From Siphonodentalium dalli (lineage: Eukaryota; Mollusca; Scaphopoda; Gadilida; Siphonodentaliidae): 64,000 nucleotides of DNA. The DNA lies in contig CP136066.1 of NCBI GenBank assembly GCA_032622095.1, forward strand, positions 9,263,784 through 9,327,783, written 5' to 3'. The notes below the pieces were generated by a model that worked only from the letters and a program-made list of their open reading frames with translations, did no database searches and was not told the origin of the DNA. This document shows positions 43,236 through 55,474 of the stretch, piece by piece (the stretch's first letter is position 1; every line of letters starts with the position of its first letter). Position numbers and translations under genes: made by a program.

Positions 43236-44640
43236 TTTTCGGGGGACAATAATAAACAAGTCCAATAACTCTGCTGAAAATATCCAGCTGGACCTTGTTT
43301 GCGAACTCGTTCTAGATACTGATCATGTGAACTCATACATGTATACTGACAATCTTTGAAATCCGTTGACATTTGTGGAAATGAGCCCTTTGATGCACTA
43401 AAAATAATAAAAAAAAGTCCAATAACTCTGCTGAAAATATCCGGCAGGCTGGACCTGGTTTCAACCGTTAGCGAACTCGTTCTAGATACTGGTCATGTGA
43501 ACTCATGTCACAAAAATCATTGAAATCCGTTGACACATTTGTGCAAATGAGTATGGATGCCACGATTAATCATATAATCGATGAAACGTTGATAAAGCCG
43601 ATAATCGATTACCATTTCCGTCATCGATTAATCTCCGTTATTTATTTTGGATGTCGGAAAATGATGAGTATTTAATCTACAACCAAAGGTTTAACAACAT
43701 TTGATCATGCATCAGAGAGATTCTGACAACATGAGTATACTTAGATGTTACTAGTACAGGCTATCACTTATCGTATGGTGACTGCTGAATGAAATTCACT
43801 TACTATCACAATTACTTAACTTGTTCTGAGTCCTGAAATTTCTGGGTGGGGGGGGGGGGGGGCACCTTTGTGATTGTTATCCACACTCTGGAAGATTGCT
43901 GAAAGTTATAGTTTCTGTAACATTAGATTCCTTTTTTAGGAACTGCCGGCAGTCGTCATGCATTCCTATTTTGATATTGTTTGTATGTTTGGCTATTCAT
44001 AACACTGAAATTAATGGCTATGTTCGTTCTAATAAACTCACAATTATTATAACCTTGACATCGCTGAGAAATGTGCTGGTATTTAATACATTGTACCCGT
44101 TACCATTACCAGTGGTTTATGGTGCACATTATTAACGTAAAAATTACATCAGCCGAGTTTTTTAAACCAACACACAGCCAATAGGCCATATTTACGGAAT
44201 ACTTCCACTGTTATTGATATTAGGTACGATTAATAGATTATTATCAATTATTGACGACCGACTATCAAAATCAATAATCGTGGCACCTCTAGAAATGAGC
44301 CCTGATGTCATCTATTTGCTATATGGTAAATTCGAAAAAAAACAAACAAAGTCCAGTAACTCCGGTAAAAATATCCGGCTGGACCTGGCTTGAAAATCAT
44401 TCTAGGTAATGGTTAGGTGAACTCATACCAAATATCTTTGAAATTCATTGAGATTAGTGGAAATGATCCCTGTGAGGTCTATTTGCTACTGTATTGGGTA
44501 AATTCGACAAACATAATAAACAAAGTACAGGTGAACTCATATACCACAAATCTTTGAAATCTCTTGACATTTGTTCAAGTTATGACTCTTACAGATTTGG
44601 TTAGGACGGACGGACAGACGGAGCCCATTCCTATATCCCC
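43236..44640. repeat. four diverged repeats, interrupted by a hAT-like element
   Basis: AGTCCAATAACTCTGCTGAA, TATCC(A/G)GCTGGACC, ATGTGAACTCAT, TTTGAAATCCGTTGACATTT appear at about 43258-43390 and 43416-43551; related units lie at 44350-44470 and 44520-44580. The end is GACGGACGGACAGACGGAGC at about 44608. The stretch 43552-44291 is inserted in this repeat. Confidence 0.7.
43552..44291. mobile_element. hAT-like non-autonomous element, 740 bp
   Basis: Left end TATGGATGCCACGATTAATC; the reverse complement of the right end reads TAGAGGTGCCACGATTATTG. It is flanked by CAAATGAG (43544-43551) and GAAATGAG (44292-44299), an 8-bp target duplication with one mismatch. TA(G/T)xGxTGCCACGATTA ends and 8-bp duplications are typical of hAT elements. 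The longest frame (43896-44135) is not transposase-like. Confidence 0.7.
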
Positions 44641-45155
44641 CGGAAATTTTCAAATTGGCGCCATTGGCGGGAGATAAAAATTGTTGCGAAATGTAAATCG
44701 CCTGTATGGTAAACTTCAGTTTTCTATGGAAACACTTGGGTTTCCGTGCTATTGAGAAAAACGGTGTTAGGAATGTCGACAACACCAAAACAATATACTA
44801 AGCAGACAAAAGTTGTAAACTGGTCCAATTTTCAGTCTGGAAAGTATCGTGATACGTATTGTATACATGTAGTTGCAGCCCTACATGTATAGTGTAAATT
44901 AAAACTCACCTTTATCAACAAGTGTTGGTCTCAATGATATGATAAGCACAGCATCTTAGTAAATAACACTGAAAGAAAGGAAAAGCATTTATCAATAAAA
45001 GAAAGTGATTTTTTGGGTATTCCGAAGGTTTGCTATTCTGAATGTTTTCTATTTTCTTATAATATATGGGTGTATTTGTTCAGAAATGCACATAAAAATT
45101 TACATCCACCACCCCCCCTTGCGATGCAATTAGCGCTATAATGACAACCAATTTA
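44641..45155. other. no gene recognised
   Basis: AT-rich sequence; nothing supportable. Confidence 0.35.
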
Positions 45156-45159
45156 ATAT

Positions 45160-45700
45160 AAAATAAAAGGCCATCCAGCCACAGTGTGCCCAGAAAAAGT
45201 AGCTTCATTTGGGGCCAATTTGGGGGCGTCAGCTTTTCTAAAAAAAACTAACAAGGACCCTAAAATCCGATACTAAATTTCAGAACAATCCAACCAGTGC
45301 CCCCTGAAATGGTGGATAAACTATCATACAAAAATTGACAGGATTCTAAGTCGAAAAAGGGCCATAACTCTCGCGAAAATGGGTGGAGCAAACCCATATT
45401 TGAACTTGACCTGTACATGTACGGTATGCTTTTGATCTATTGACCGAAATGAAAGTTAAATATCATCATGAAACCATTTGCGGATGCACGGACGGACACT
45501 GGCTATTTTAATAGACTCCTGAAAAAAAAAATTGGGGGACAAAAAACATGTATTGGTCGGGGGGGGGGGGGGTCAGCTGTATATGAATTGCATACGTGCC
45601 AGAAATTTTTTGTTCACACCCCCCCCCCTGTATTGGTAAGGAATGCTATACAAAATCTATCCACTAACCGAATGGGCGCAGAATAAAACTTTATCCATGT
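45160..45700. repeat. interspersed repeat with G and C homopolymers
   Basis: GGGCCATAACTCTCGCGAAAA and GGACGGACACTGG are typical words of the GACGG-tailed repeats. Runs of about 12 G (about 45560) and 9 C (about 45619) lie inside. The frame 45468-45686 runs through these and is not a supportable gene. Confidence 0.45.
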
Positions 45701-46806
45701 CCTCATGGAGAAAGTCAAGCCCCAACAAGCCAAGACTGCAAAATGCTATAAAAATTTAAAACATGAAATCGAAGCCTGGCCACTAGCGGAATTGAAATAT
45801 AATGTGCTGGATAAAATATAGTCCCTAAAATTGGCCTAAATAGCATCGCTATTAATCTTTAATATCGTTAAAAATTAAAAGACAAAAAATTGCCACCTCG
45901 AATAGTAATAGATATAGAGTTAGTATATGGGTGTCTAGCTCTGTTTGATTAGTTGGGTCCACCAACTAATCGAGAGCGTCTACCGGTAGCTCTGTTAATA
46001 TATTACATGTAGTTGGGTCCACGAACTATAAGGGGTGATGTGTGATTTCTGAAAGTACATGTATTCAGGGCGAATGTACTGACTGCCAAATTTCGACATA
46101 AGGCTAAGTGACGCCGCTGGTTTGTTTATACATCATTACATGTACATGTATATATTATAATTTATATAGCAACGAGCAAGTAACGGAAGTCAGTAGACAG
46201 TACGCAGGGTTTCCGCCAGGCCGGCTGCGGGTCTGTCCCACGGACCCATTCCCCCCGTTGTTTGTTGCATGAAATCCCGCTCACACACAAATAAATGACG
46301 CTATTAAAAACTTTTTCAATCTTGTCTGTGTCGACAGGCTATATATCTAACTTATTTTTATTAATATTGACAAAATGAAATCGACACAGTCCATCTCCCG
46401 AAAAAAACAATAAGAAAGAGCGTGTCAAATAGCGACATTATTGAGAACACCATTCATTTGAGCCATCTTACATGCATGGAGGATAAACACGAACACATAC
46501 CCCCCCTCCAATATGGAGATAATTTTCAAATTCAAGGTACGGTCAATAATAGTTTAGTTGTCCCGCCTGGGTCCCCAAGCACAATAATCAACAACGCACA
46601 TGTTCACATTTCCAGCCTTCATAATTGGATACGGCAATAAGCATTGCCGAAGCTATTTGCTGAAGCAAACTGGGCCACGGCATACTGTTGCCGTAGCGGA
46701 TTGCCGAAGCCAAACAATCTGAATTAAGAGGGCTGCATTTCGAGGTAGGCATTGAAATTTGAACTGAAGAGACAGACATAAATCCCATTACAAATTTAGC
46801 TACATG
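45701..46806. other. no gene supported
   Basis: AGTTGGGTCCAC(C/G)AACTA is repeated at about 45951 and 46012. A 72-codon frame at 46422-46640 (no ATG at its start) has balanced composition but no recognised domain. Confidence 0.35.
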
Positions 46807-46919
46807 AGCTCAAATGTCATTTGAGCTCATGAGTCAGGTCGGGCACAGGTGCCAAATGAGCTAAATAGCTCATTTGAAATGAGCTATTTAGCTCATTTGG
46901 CACCTGTGCCCGACCTGAC
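46807..46919. repeat. long perfect palindrome with adjacent small palindrome
   Basis: 46833-46919 is an 87-bp palindrome: two 43-base arms around a single base, GTCAGGTCGGGCACAGGTGC at the left and GCACCTGTGCCCGACCTGAC at the right. Each arm contains its own smaller palindrome of AAATGAGCTA and TAGCTCATTT. Just upstream GAGCTCAAATG/CATTTGAGCTC forms another hairpin. Confidence 0.9.
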
Positions 46920-47690
46920 AAGTATATTCGCATAGAGTCTGATAGTGATAGACTGTCACTATGCGCATTACAATTTACAGTGATTACTTATAATATTATT
47001 AATTAAATATTATTATTAATATAATAATAAAAAAAATTCAACGCAACGTCAAATATATCATAAATGACATAATGAAAATATGCTGTGAAACTTGATGTCA
47101 GCCTCAAAATTCAATTTGGATTCGGAAATTAATATTCGCTGGGTCACTTTTCCTAATTTCGATGGCAGCATGAACACTGATGAATCAGCCATGATTGATG
47201 ATGATGAAGCGATATTGATGATCTGCTCATATTCATATAGTTCAGTCATGAACGTAGTGCGGAAGCAGCAATCTGCGAAAGCGGTCATGTTGACCTAATA
47301 TTCATAAGTCATATCCATTAGAAAATTGGTTCCAATCCATAGTTGCAATAATTAGAATTAAGATTGTGGTACCAGCCATCGCATATGATATACATTAGGC
47401 CACCAATTCAATCATTGTCTTGTCACTCTTGAAGTTGTAAAGACGAGTGACTCATGAGTCCATCGTCAAAGTCAAAGACTCGGAGGTCAGTGATTCGAGT
47501 GAGTGAGTTGCGAAAGCGGGTGTACCGTTACTAACGGCGTTAGTCAAATGGATCTAGTGTACCGTGTTTCACTGTTCGTGGGAATACTGCGATTAATTAA
47601 AACTTCGAATTATCTAATTTTTGGAAACTCATAATTACATAATTTGATAAGATTTTGCTGTAAAAGATACTCACAAACTTCGATTGGAAT
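46920..47690. other. no gene supported
   Basis: Overlapping frames lie on both strands at 47058-47298. The minus-strand one (MTAFADCCFRTTFMTELYEY...) starts with ATG and reads like a possible short protein or first exon, but no domain or splice evidence supports it. Confidence 0.3.
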
Positions 47691-47742
47691 AAACAGATAG
47701 ATAGATAGTTGTTGTTGTTTGATAGATAGATAGATAGTTTGG
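47691..47742. repeat. GATA microsatellite
   Basis: (GATA)n with a TTGTTGTTGTT interruption, then (GATA)n again. Confidence 0.85.
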
Positions 47743-47869
47743 CTCTGGGGCCCTCGTCGAACTCGAAGGAATTAGCCGACGAAACTACGTGACGTAACAC
47801 GTCAACGCACGAGAGATTCCACTTATGGTCATAGCGTATGCCCATATATGGCGCATTCATTCATGAATT

Positions 47870-48350
47870 TTTATTTTCTGTTCGGACCTTTTTATTTATG
47901 CGCAGTGATCTAAAATTCAAAATTTGAACCTTATTCGCTTGCTGTAAATAGAAATGCAGGATATGCAAAGAAATTACATCCATTGCCGATAATTATAAAC
48001 ATATAATTATTTTGTTTTATGCAAATAGTGAATCTAATGACCCAAATACCTACAATACTGGGTACTACATTTTCCTATCCAATGTGACGAGCAGGTGCCG
48101 TTCGTTGATTCTGTTTTCTGTCTTATTTGTGCGTACTGATCTAAAATTCAAAATTTGAACCTCATTCGCTCATTGTAAATAGAAATGTAGAAAATGCAAA
48201 TAAATTACATCCATTTTAAATTATTATAATCATATAACTGTTTGGTCTTATGAAACTAGTGAATCTAATGACCCAAAAATACATAGATTACTGGAACTAT
48301 ATTTGCCTCCCTCATGTTATGAGCCGGTACCTTTCGTTCGTTCCATTTTC
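47870..48350. repeat. 231-bp tandem duplication
   Basis: GATCTAAAATTCAAAATTTG at about 47906 is repeated at about 48138. The following text (TGTAAATAGAAATG, AAATTACATCCATT, GTGAATCTAATGACCCAAA) is repeated in order with moderate divergence. Confidence 0.8.
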
Positions 48351-48945
48351 TGCAATATTATTTATTCTGATTTAAAAATCGAGATAATAGGTTCGGTTTG
48401 TTGGCTTTTAACTTTGGGAATGTTCAATCAAACTTTTAGGAGAGAATACCGTTAGAAAATCGAAGTCAAACTCTAAATGTTAATTTGGATATAGAGAAAT
48501 GGCTTTGGGGCCAAATATTTTTAATAATTTTATAAAAAATGTAAACAATTTTTTTTATGCAATTCTACGTTTTTTTTTAATAATGGTTTTGTTTTATTTA
48601 CAATCGTAATTTTTTTGGCCTTTGAAGCATGGTATGCCTATATAATTGAGTATAATTGACATATGCCGAAAAAATATATTTATATTTGCAATTGTATTTG
48701 CACTTGGGCACTTGATCAATCACACTAATTGTTGCTGTAGCGAGGTGGAACTAATCGATACAAAATGGCGGCCGTCGCCAAAAATAATTTTGTGAACCCC
48801 GCTGACCCTTCAGTTATGAATAAATTATCCTATTATAAGTAATTTTATCTATGTTTAGATTGGCCGAAAAAGTCGATTAGTATATCTCATATTCGCATAC
48901 GTATACCCTGGTCGCTTCGCTTCCGCGGCTTCGCCGCGGGAGAGC
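48351..48945. other. no gene; short GC hairpin at the end
   Basis: AT-rich. At 48923-48939 CCGCGGC-TTC-GCCGCGG forms a perfect 7-bp hairpin in a small GC-rich island. Confidence 0.45.
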
Positions 48946-48950
48946 GGGCG

Positions 48951-49229
48951 CTATTAATAACAGAGCTATACACAATCTGGTCTATATTAAGATGCATTAA
49001 TAACAGAGCTATACACAATCAGGTCTATATTAAGATGCATTAATAACAGAGCTATACACAATCTGGTCTATATTAAGATGTATTAATAAAATAGCAGTAC
49101 ACAATCAGGTCTATATTAAAATGTATTAATAACAGAGCTATACACAATCTGGTCTATATTAAGATGTATTCATAAAAGAGCAGTACACAATCAGGTCTAT
49201 ATTAAGATGTATTAATAACAGAGCTATCC
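48951..49229. repeat. 43-bp minisatellite, about 6.5 units
   Basis: CAGAGCTATACACAATC(T/A)GG recurs at 48961, 49004, 49047, 49133 and, in variants, at 49090 and 49176, exactly 43 bases apart. TCTGG and TCAGG units mostly alternate, giving an 86-bp higher-order period. Confidence 0.9.
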
Positions 49230-49479
49230 GCTACATGTTGGTGTCAGCATGTCAACTTGTCTACCTAATTGACAAATAGATTGCAACACTGGAGACGTCT
49301 TCACAAAATCTGCGCGTAACGAGATGAAATTGACAACCGTGATGGGGGCTCTGATATCCTGTACAATTACATCTGTCGCCACGTCAATCAGACACAATCA
49401 TAGGCCGTGTGCTCCAGGATTTTACAAATGTTAGTGACGTATCCAGAGAGGACAATCAGCGACAAACGTATGCGACGTG

Positions 49480-49660
49480 TTTGTTCAAACCGTATCCGAA
49501 CTGTATATGAATGGAACATTTGACGGCAGTCAGAGTCAAACATAGACCGACCAAAATATTCCAGTCGCATCCGAAGTGTATATACGTGGAACCAGTGACG
49601 GCAATAAGTCTTAGACACAGATGGTATCCCAGCCGTATCCGAGGTGGTCATACACTCTTA
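49480..49660. repeat. diverged tandem repeat, about 85 bp
   Basis: CCGTATCCGAACTGTATATG, TGGAAC, TGACGGCA and GTATATACGTGGAACCAGTG, ACGGCAAT repeat in order. Related words (GTACGTGGAACCCGCGATGG) occur at about 56807. Confidence 0.55.
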
Positions 49661-50065
49661 AACGTTTTGGTTTTTTAAAATACCAAATTTGGTTTTGAAC
49701 TTTGTCCCATATATGTAACCAAATTAGGTTTTGATCAAAACCAAATACCAAGCGCCAACTGGTTTTGATCAAAACCAAAATTGGTTTTGATCAAAACCAA
49801 ATTGCATAAATATTTGGTTTCGATCAAAACCAAAATTGGTTTTGAACTTTTGTCCCATATATGTAACCATTAGGTTTTGATCAAAACCAAATACCAAGCG
49901 CCAACTGGTTTTGATCAAAACCAAAATTGGTATTGAGCTTTTGTCCCATATATGTTACCAAATTAGGTTTTGATCAAAGCCAAATACCAAGCGCCAACTG
50001 GTTTTGATCAAAACCCAAACAGGTTTTATATATGAAACCAATTTTGGTTTTGACCAAAAAATTCC
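49661..50065. repeat. array of TTGGTTTTGATCAAAACCAA palindromes
   Basis: TGGTTTTGATCAAAACC and close variants occur at least six times. They lie inside three larger units marked by TTTTGTCCCATATATGTAACC and AATACCAAGCGCCAACTGG (about 49695, 49845, 49935). The same palindrome recurs at about 56730. Confidence 0.8.
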
Positions 50066-50117
50066 TTTTTTGCACAATTTATTGATAAATGTGCCATACA
50101 ACATACTTATGCAACCT

Positions 50118-50300
50118 TTAAGGGTACTGTACACTAAATCCACCCATTTATTGTACCATATCCATAGTCAACAAAATATATGCAACACATGAATGAATTT
50201 GGTTTTCCAAGTTTGACATGTAAAATTATAATGAAAATTAATCTATGACTCAAGTCATAAATTGATTTTCATTATAATTGCCAATCCATTGATATATTAA
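50118..50300. mobile_element. partial MITE related to 23369-23710
   Basis: TTAAGGGTACTGTACACTAAATCCACCCATTTAT-type start, CAACA(A/G)AATATATGCAA and TTTTCATTATAATT blocks shared with the complete member. A possible right TTAA lies at 50297. Confidence 0.6.
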
Positions 50301-51299
50301 AGGGCTATTTAGAAAAAGACTTTAGACAGTCTGAAACAGATGCCACCAGGTTCCATTTCGAGAACACAAATTCAGCTGATCACTTGCATACTACAGCTAG
50401 GCTATCAAATTTCTATATTATGGCTTTCATACCCTCCCACAAACATACATTTACATGTATATGGTTCTTTTTGCCAATTGGTCAAATCTTAAATTATACG
50501 AAAACCCATTATTTTTGATGGTTTCTATCATAATAATGTTGGTTGCCAAGTAAACAGAAAATAAAGGGTGACTATGTAATTATTTTGTTTATGGTTATCA
50601 CTTATTTACTGTTTACACAGTCCTGAAATTATTATGATAGAAACAGTTGGTACGCAAACAGTCAAGTGTTTCTCACATAATTTTGTGATTAATTTTTCAA
50701 GTGTGCATGCTGGCATAGAACTAAATTCCACAAGATGCTGCAAGATGTGGCAAATTACATGTAAAATTTCCTGAAATCACAAACCTCTTAGGACTATTCT
50801 ACCATTTAAGTGCTATCAGTAACCTTAAATTGAGGCATGTAATTTGCCTGCACATGTGAGGGCCACCTCATTCATGCATCGTATCATAAGCAACCAAAAT
50901 TAAGAGTCGAAGATGAAGTAAATTGTCCAAATGACATAATTGGTTGCATCAATGTTGAATGAAGTTTTAAGATAAACATCAATGAAGACACAGTGAGATT
51001 TTGGAAATTAAACTTTAATTCAAACATATCCAGGAGGAATAATTGTCATCCAAGCCATTCTTCCACAGCAGTGTATATTCCTGATGTCTGTGCACGTGCA
51101 CAACTCACCATCGCAACAATTGCAATGAATTAACACTTAATATATAGTTCATCACACCCTTCTTATATTGAACATTCCCAAGAATGACAGCTCATCTGTT
51201 TTACACCTGTCATGCAGTAGAAATTTAAAGATCAGCAAACTCCTTTATATTGGCATCTGATGAATATAGCAGCACTTGACATTATAGCATGTTACTAAC
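50301..51299. other. no gene recognised
   Basis: AT-rich sequence with no frames or repeats of note. Confidence 0.35.
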
Positions 51300-51459
51300 T
51301 TCCCACAGGCTGCACCACACTTGAATATTGTGGTGCAATATTTATGAATGAAAAGTTGACGAATAACATATTGTATCTGCACAAATAACACACATGCCTC
51401 CTCTGTATGCTGTGCACATTCTGATACTAAGGTTTCCAATGCCAGTGAACGAACATACT
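51300..51459 (-). CDS. possible internal exon, unidentified protein
   Basis: On the minus strand a 160-base open stretch follows TTTCTTTTCAG (acceptor-like, ending at 51460) and ends before GTTAGT (a permissible donor). It would encode YVRSLALETLVSECAQHTEE... with several cysteines. No domain was recognised and no neighbouring exon was found, so this may be chance. Confidence 0.2.
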
Positions 51460-52689
51460 CTGAAAAGAAATGCATAAAATACTATGTTTAGGAAAAGTCA
51501 GATTTAAAGACATAGATTGCAGACTTATTTCATTGAATACTAAAAGCATTGTTAGGGCATGGCAAAATATGCCCATGGCAATTCCAACAAAAGGCCTTTA
51601 ACTCTGGTGAAATTGACGTGCTGAACCAAAACTCAAACTGGACCTGTATTTGTACATTAAAACACACACATTACAAATTTCATTCAACTCAGTTGAGACT
51701 ATCTAAAGTTACCATCTGACATCTGGAATCCAAAAGCGAACTAACAGACAGACATGAAGCATAATACATCCCCTTTTATAAACAGGCATATATGGGTGCA
51801 TATAAACAATCAGTTAGTATCCAAACACTATCCCCACTGGAATTATGTAGCAAAAACCTGAGATTAAGCACTAAAATTCCAGTCATATCCACTGTAGCAT
51901 TTCAGAGAATACAACGGCTGAACCACGCACACATGTAAACATTTACTACTTTATTCAGGGCACCTTATTGAGTATAAATATTACTGAAATGATTGTCCCA
52001 ATACTATTATACTAGTCACTGAGTTTAATTTGTTTATAACAATGATGTTGTTTTCTGACTATTTGGATAACTTATTTTGATTGTTTATTATTCCATCAGC
52101 AGGTCCGGGAACACCTCACTGGATTGTTTCAAATCACTTTAATTTGTCTTTAAAAGCACATCAAGTTATTGGATATTTACCAGGCCATTTATAAGGTTAT
52201 CATGGCTATGGTTTATATAGTGTCATCAGTATTCTGTGAATGCAAAATGCGGTGATTATTCACTCCCCCCCCCAATTGCCCCTGTTTTTTTAATCTCCAG
52301 TTACCCTTCACAGGTATTATTTTATTTAGTCTTATTCCATACCATGACACTTAGAAGTACACAATCTGCTAGACATTATTTGTTTGGACTCTTTTCCATA
52401 GGTAGGGAATTTAGACATAAATTCAACAAACATACAACATAAGGCTTTTTGTTAAAGGTGCACAATCTGATCTGATTGTCCCCGGATCAACCAGTTACAA
52501 CATGAACAACAACGGAAATTTACACCGAAAGCCAATAGTCATCCAACATTACTTTTCAACATGTTATCTTCCAAAATTGATTTGCGATGACCTTGCGAGA
52601 CCTCTCAATATCTTGTATATCTGCATATTTCTAGAAGAAGTCAGTGGAATGTTTGGTAGGCTGACAAATAATCGAGGTGGATACAATTA
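51460..52689. other. no gene recognised
   Basis: Intergenic or intronic AT-rich sequence. ORFs at 52236-52442 and 52502-52690 lack domains. Confidence 0.35.
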
Positions 52690-52800
52690 ACAGATTTGAT
52701 AACTCAGAGCTTTGAGGGATAGGATCCTCAACTCAAATAAAAAATTATTTAGACCCGAAACTGAAGAAATAGTAATTTAGGGGGCGTCAAATCAGATTAT
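52690..52800. mobile_element. partial MITE of the TACTCAATCCG family
   Basis: AACTCAGAGCTTTGAGGGAT, GGATCCTCAACTCAAAT and GAAGAAATAGTAATTTAGG resemble the right half of the members at 20742 and 54158. Confidence 0.5.
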
Positions 52801-52973
52801 ACATCTTCTAAGTGATGCGTATTTATATAAAAACTTACAGTTGTAAATTGAATACATCCAAGTTACAACTTTGGTCCAGTGTATGTCTTCCAGTCAATAT
52901 ACTTCCACAGCAAGACTTCTAGCTGACCATCCTCTATAAAATATAACATACAGGTCTTATAAAATGATACCAA

Positions 52974-53199
52974 CAAGCCTTGAAATAGTGTGTCTGTCAT
53001 TTGCAGAATGAGGTCCCCAGAGAAAGAATTTAGTTATGGTACCCCACATAGTGGGCTAGCATCACCAAATTCACCCTCTGTGAACCTCTCCAGAGGGCGT
53101 ATTTGGTGATACTAGCCCACTGTGCGGGGTACCATCAATAAATTCACCCTCTGGGGACCTCATTCTGCGAATGACAGGCACACTCCATTTCAAGGCTTG
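52974..53199. mobile_element. foldback MITE (GAGGTCCCCAGAG family)
   Basis: CAAGCCTTGAAATAGTGTG at the left; CACACTCCATTTCAAGGCTTG-type right end. GAATGAGGTCCCCAGAG and CTCTGGGGACCTCATTC arms enclose a second inner hairpin (GGGCTAGCATCACCAAATTC / GTATTTGGTGATACTAGCCC). Confidence 0.8.
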
Positions 53200-54156
53200 G
53201 ACATGCACTAGTATATGAAATGACATGTACATCTATAGATTTACTTAAAATATCACATATTGTTCTGGATATAAATCTTTTCAATGTACTGGCCACGACA
53301 CATAGTATTTCAAACAAAGAAAACATTATTGCAGGCATGTCATACATGTAGCATGGTTTGATGACAGGTGACATACCCATCATGGGTGGTGGGGTGTGAG
53401 TAATCACATTCTTCATGACTTCGGGGCGGGCGGCCTTCATTTAGGTTATACTTTAGAAATAACATTTATCAAATTATGATAATTTCCTCAAGAAGATACT
53501 ATTATATAGTATAGCATAATTATTATATGAATGTGTTATTATTCACAAAACACGCTTTGTGTCAGAGAAAATGCAAGTCGAGCAAAAAGAGCAGTGAATT
53601 GGTTATAAGCAGAGTCACGATAATGCATCGTTTCCTTATATTTAGATTTGTGTTTGGTACATCTACAACTTACAACTCACAATACTATCATAGTAAATTC
53701 CTTATTTGGTCTGTATTGCCATATTTTGGTCAAGAGAGAATCCTAACTGGATAAGGGGGGGAGCTCGGAAAATAATTCAGGCACGTATGCTGATTTTTAC
53801 TTTTCGACCCTAGTTGGGACTCACTCACCCCCACATCCAAATTGTTTTTCTGTTTTCGGCAGTTTTTTCGACCATATTTGGACACCCAACCCCCCTTTTA
53901 TCACTAAAACAGAGATTTGCGAGGGTGGGGTGGAGAGGGAATTCACTGTAAACAGCTGTATATGAATTTCTGTGCATTCATGGATGTTAACATAACATGC
54001 AAATAGGAATGTGTCATTTTGGGTTCAATCGGCTAAAAATAACATGGCTGCCAGCGGCCATCTTGGATTTCAAAATTTGCAACAAAATACAACACGATAA
54101 CTGCCTTCAGCCAGTTTAGCAGTTAGAATTACATTATTTCTCTTCTTCTAATGTGT
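53200..54156. other. no gene recognised
   Basis: Contains GGCTGCCAGCGGCCATCTTGG near 54049, a word shared with the array at 41296-42905, in an otherwise unremarkable stretch. Confidence 0.35.
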
Positions 54157-54157
54157 T

Positions 54158-54380
54158 TAAAGATACTCAATCCGATCAGACGCTCCTAAATTAGTATTTC
54201 TTTGGCTTCGGGGTTAAAACATATTTGAATCGAGTCAAGGAACCTACATGTCAAAGCTCAGCGTGATCAGATATAGATATAGTAAATTATTACCGCTCGG
54301 GTTTTCTGTTTAAACTACTTAATAACCCCGAAGCCAAAGAAATAGTAATTTAGGAATGTCTGATCGGATTGAGTACCTTT
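54158..54380. mobile_element. MITE (TACTCAATCCG family), short form
   Basis: TAAAGATACTCAATCCGATC at the left; GATCGGATTGAGTACCTTTA at the right. TTTCTTTGGCTTCGGGGTTA and its mirror lie inside. 223 bp versus 486 bp for the member in the 9-kb unit. Confidence 0.8.
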
Positions 54381-54865
54381 AAGCCAAACTCATTGCAAAA
54401 ACAGTCAAAAAACATGCAGGAAAAAAATTTTGAGTGGCGGAAATTATGTTTTGGTCCCATCGACAACACACCCACCCCGGCATACATGCCCTGAAAACAT
54501 CCCCCCCCCAACTAAGAGAAATATCAACTCTTTGCAAGAACAATTACATTATTTTTGTCTGATGATTTCCCAATCATGAAGTAATGTGGATTAGCTGGAT
54601 TATGAATTGACAGCGGGTAGAGTGGGTCGATTACAATATTACAATAAAATTTGGTGTGATTTCAATGTCAACTCAACAGAATTTCAACAATTGCGGCAGC
54701 CCTCTACTCCTTGCCCGATATGTGGTATAGGCCTGCACTCCCTGTCGCACCACATCTCCACCAATGTGGCCTCATTTTTGTATGTCTATGGTGTGACATA
54801 ATTATCTTCATTTTGATTAAATGATTAATTAATGAAATATTATAAAACAGGTATGGGTGATCCAT
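54381..54865. other. no gene supported
   Basis: The 64-codon frame at 54607-54801 contains CPICGIGLHSLSHH, a loose zinc-finger-like spacing, but nothing else supports a gene. Confidence 0.3.
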
Positions 54866-55474
54866 TTGTGCTCATTTGTAAATAATTTGTGCTCAAGCGT
54901 AAATAATTTGTGCTCAAGAGTAAATAATTTGCACTTTTGCGGAAATAAGGAATAACTGTGAACATGCTTTCCTCTGACACACCTACTGACCTACATTTGG
55001 GAGTTCCTTCTCTTACAATTTAGTTAGACCGGTGTCAGAGAAGGTACTGACAGGAAGAATTTAGACAGATTGGTCTAGACTTTTTAGACCGATCGGTCTA
55101 ATAAAGAACATTCGGTGGTTCACCCATATGGGATGCGATTTTAACATGTGTACCTTATTTGCGCTTGAGCATAAATATGATTAACAATGTTTCGCTTCTA
55201 AAGTGTAAGTAATTTGTGGATGGCCTCCCATACACTTATTCACCTATACCTGATAAATTGCCATGAATCATGATAATTTTCAAACGGAATGACAACTTTT
55301 TATCAAATAAACTGTCAAATGTCCTTTTTCAACTTTAAGATTTTTTTGAAAATTTTATGTCTTATATATTGGCAAATTGTCAACATTCAATCTGTTTAGA
55401 CTGATTGGCCAACAAATTTAGACAGATCGGTCTAAATAAAGATTGATTTTCAAAGAGGTTCACCCATATTGGTA
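54866..55474. repeat. CTCAAGCGTAAAT-type repeats and AGACCGATCGGTCT palindromes
   Basis: AATTTGTGCTCAAGCGTAAA and variants occur three times at 54883-54940. TTAGACCGATCGGTCTAA (about 55085) and TTAGACAGATCGGTCTAA (about 55420) are inverted words. CACCCATATGGGA(T) and GGCCTCCCATAC border the blocks, as in the following element. Confidence 0.55.

Noticed and set aside
46422-46640. 72-codon ORF with balanced composition
   Set aside because: It does not begin with ATG, no domain was recognised, and no convincing splice structure was found.
47058-47298. Overlapping ORFs on both strands
   Set aside because: Only one could be real. The minus-strand frame begins with ATG but lacks a domain or supporting signal.
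47870-48350. Helitron or LTR termini
   Set aside because: The two repeats are adjacent, not flanking an internal region, and lack TG...CA ends or a CTRR hairpin end; this is a plain tandem duplication.
54607-54801. CPICG...LSHH zinc-finger-like string
   Set aside because: The spacing does not fit a standard C2H2 or THAP finger, and the frame is short and isolated.
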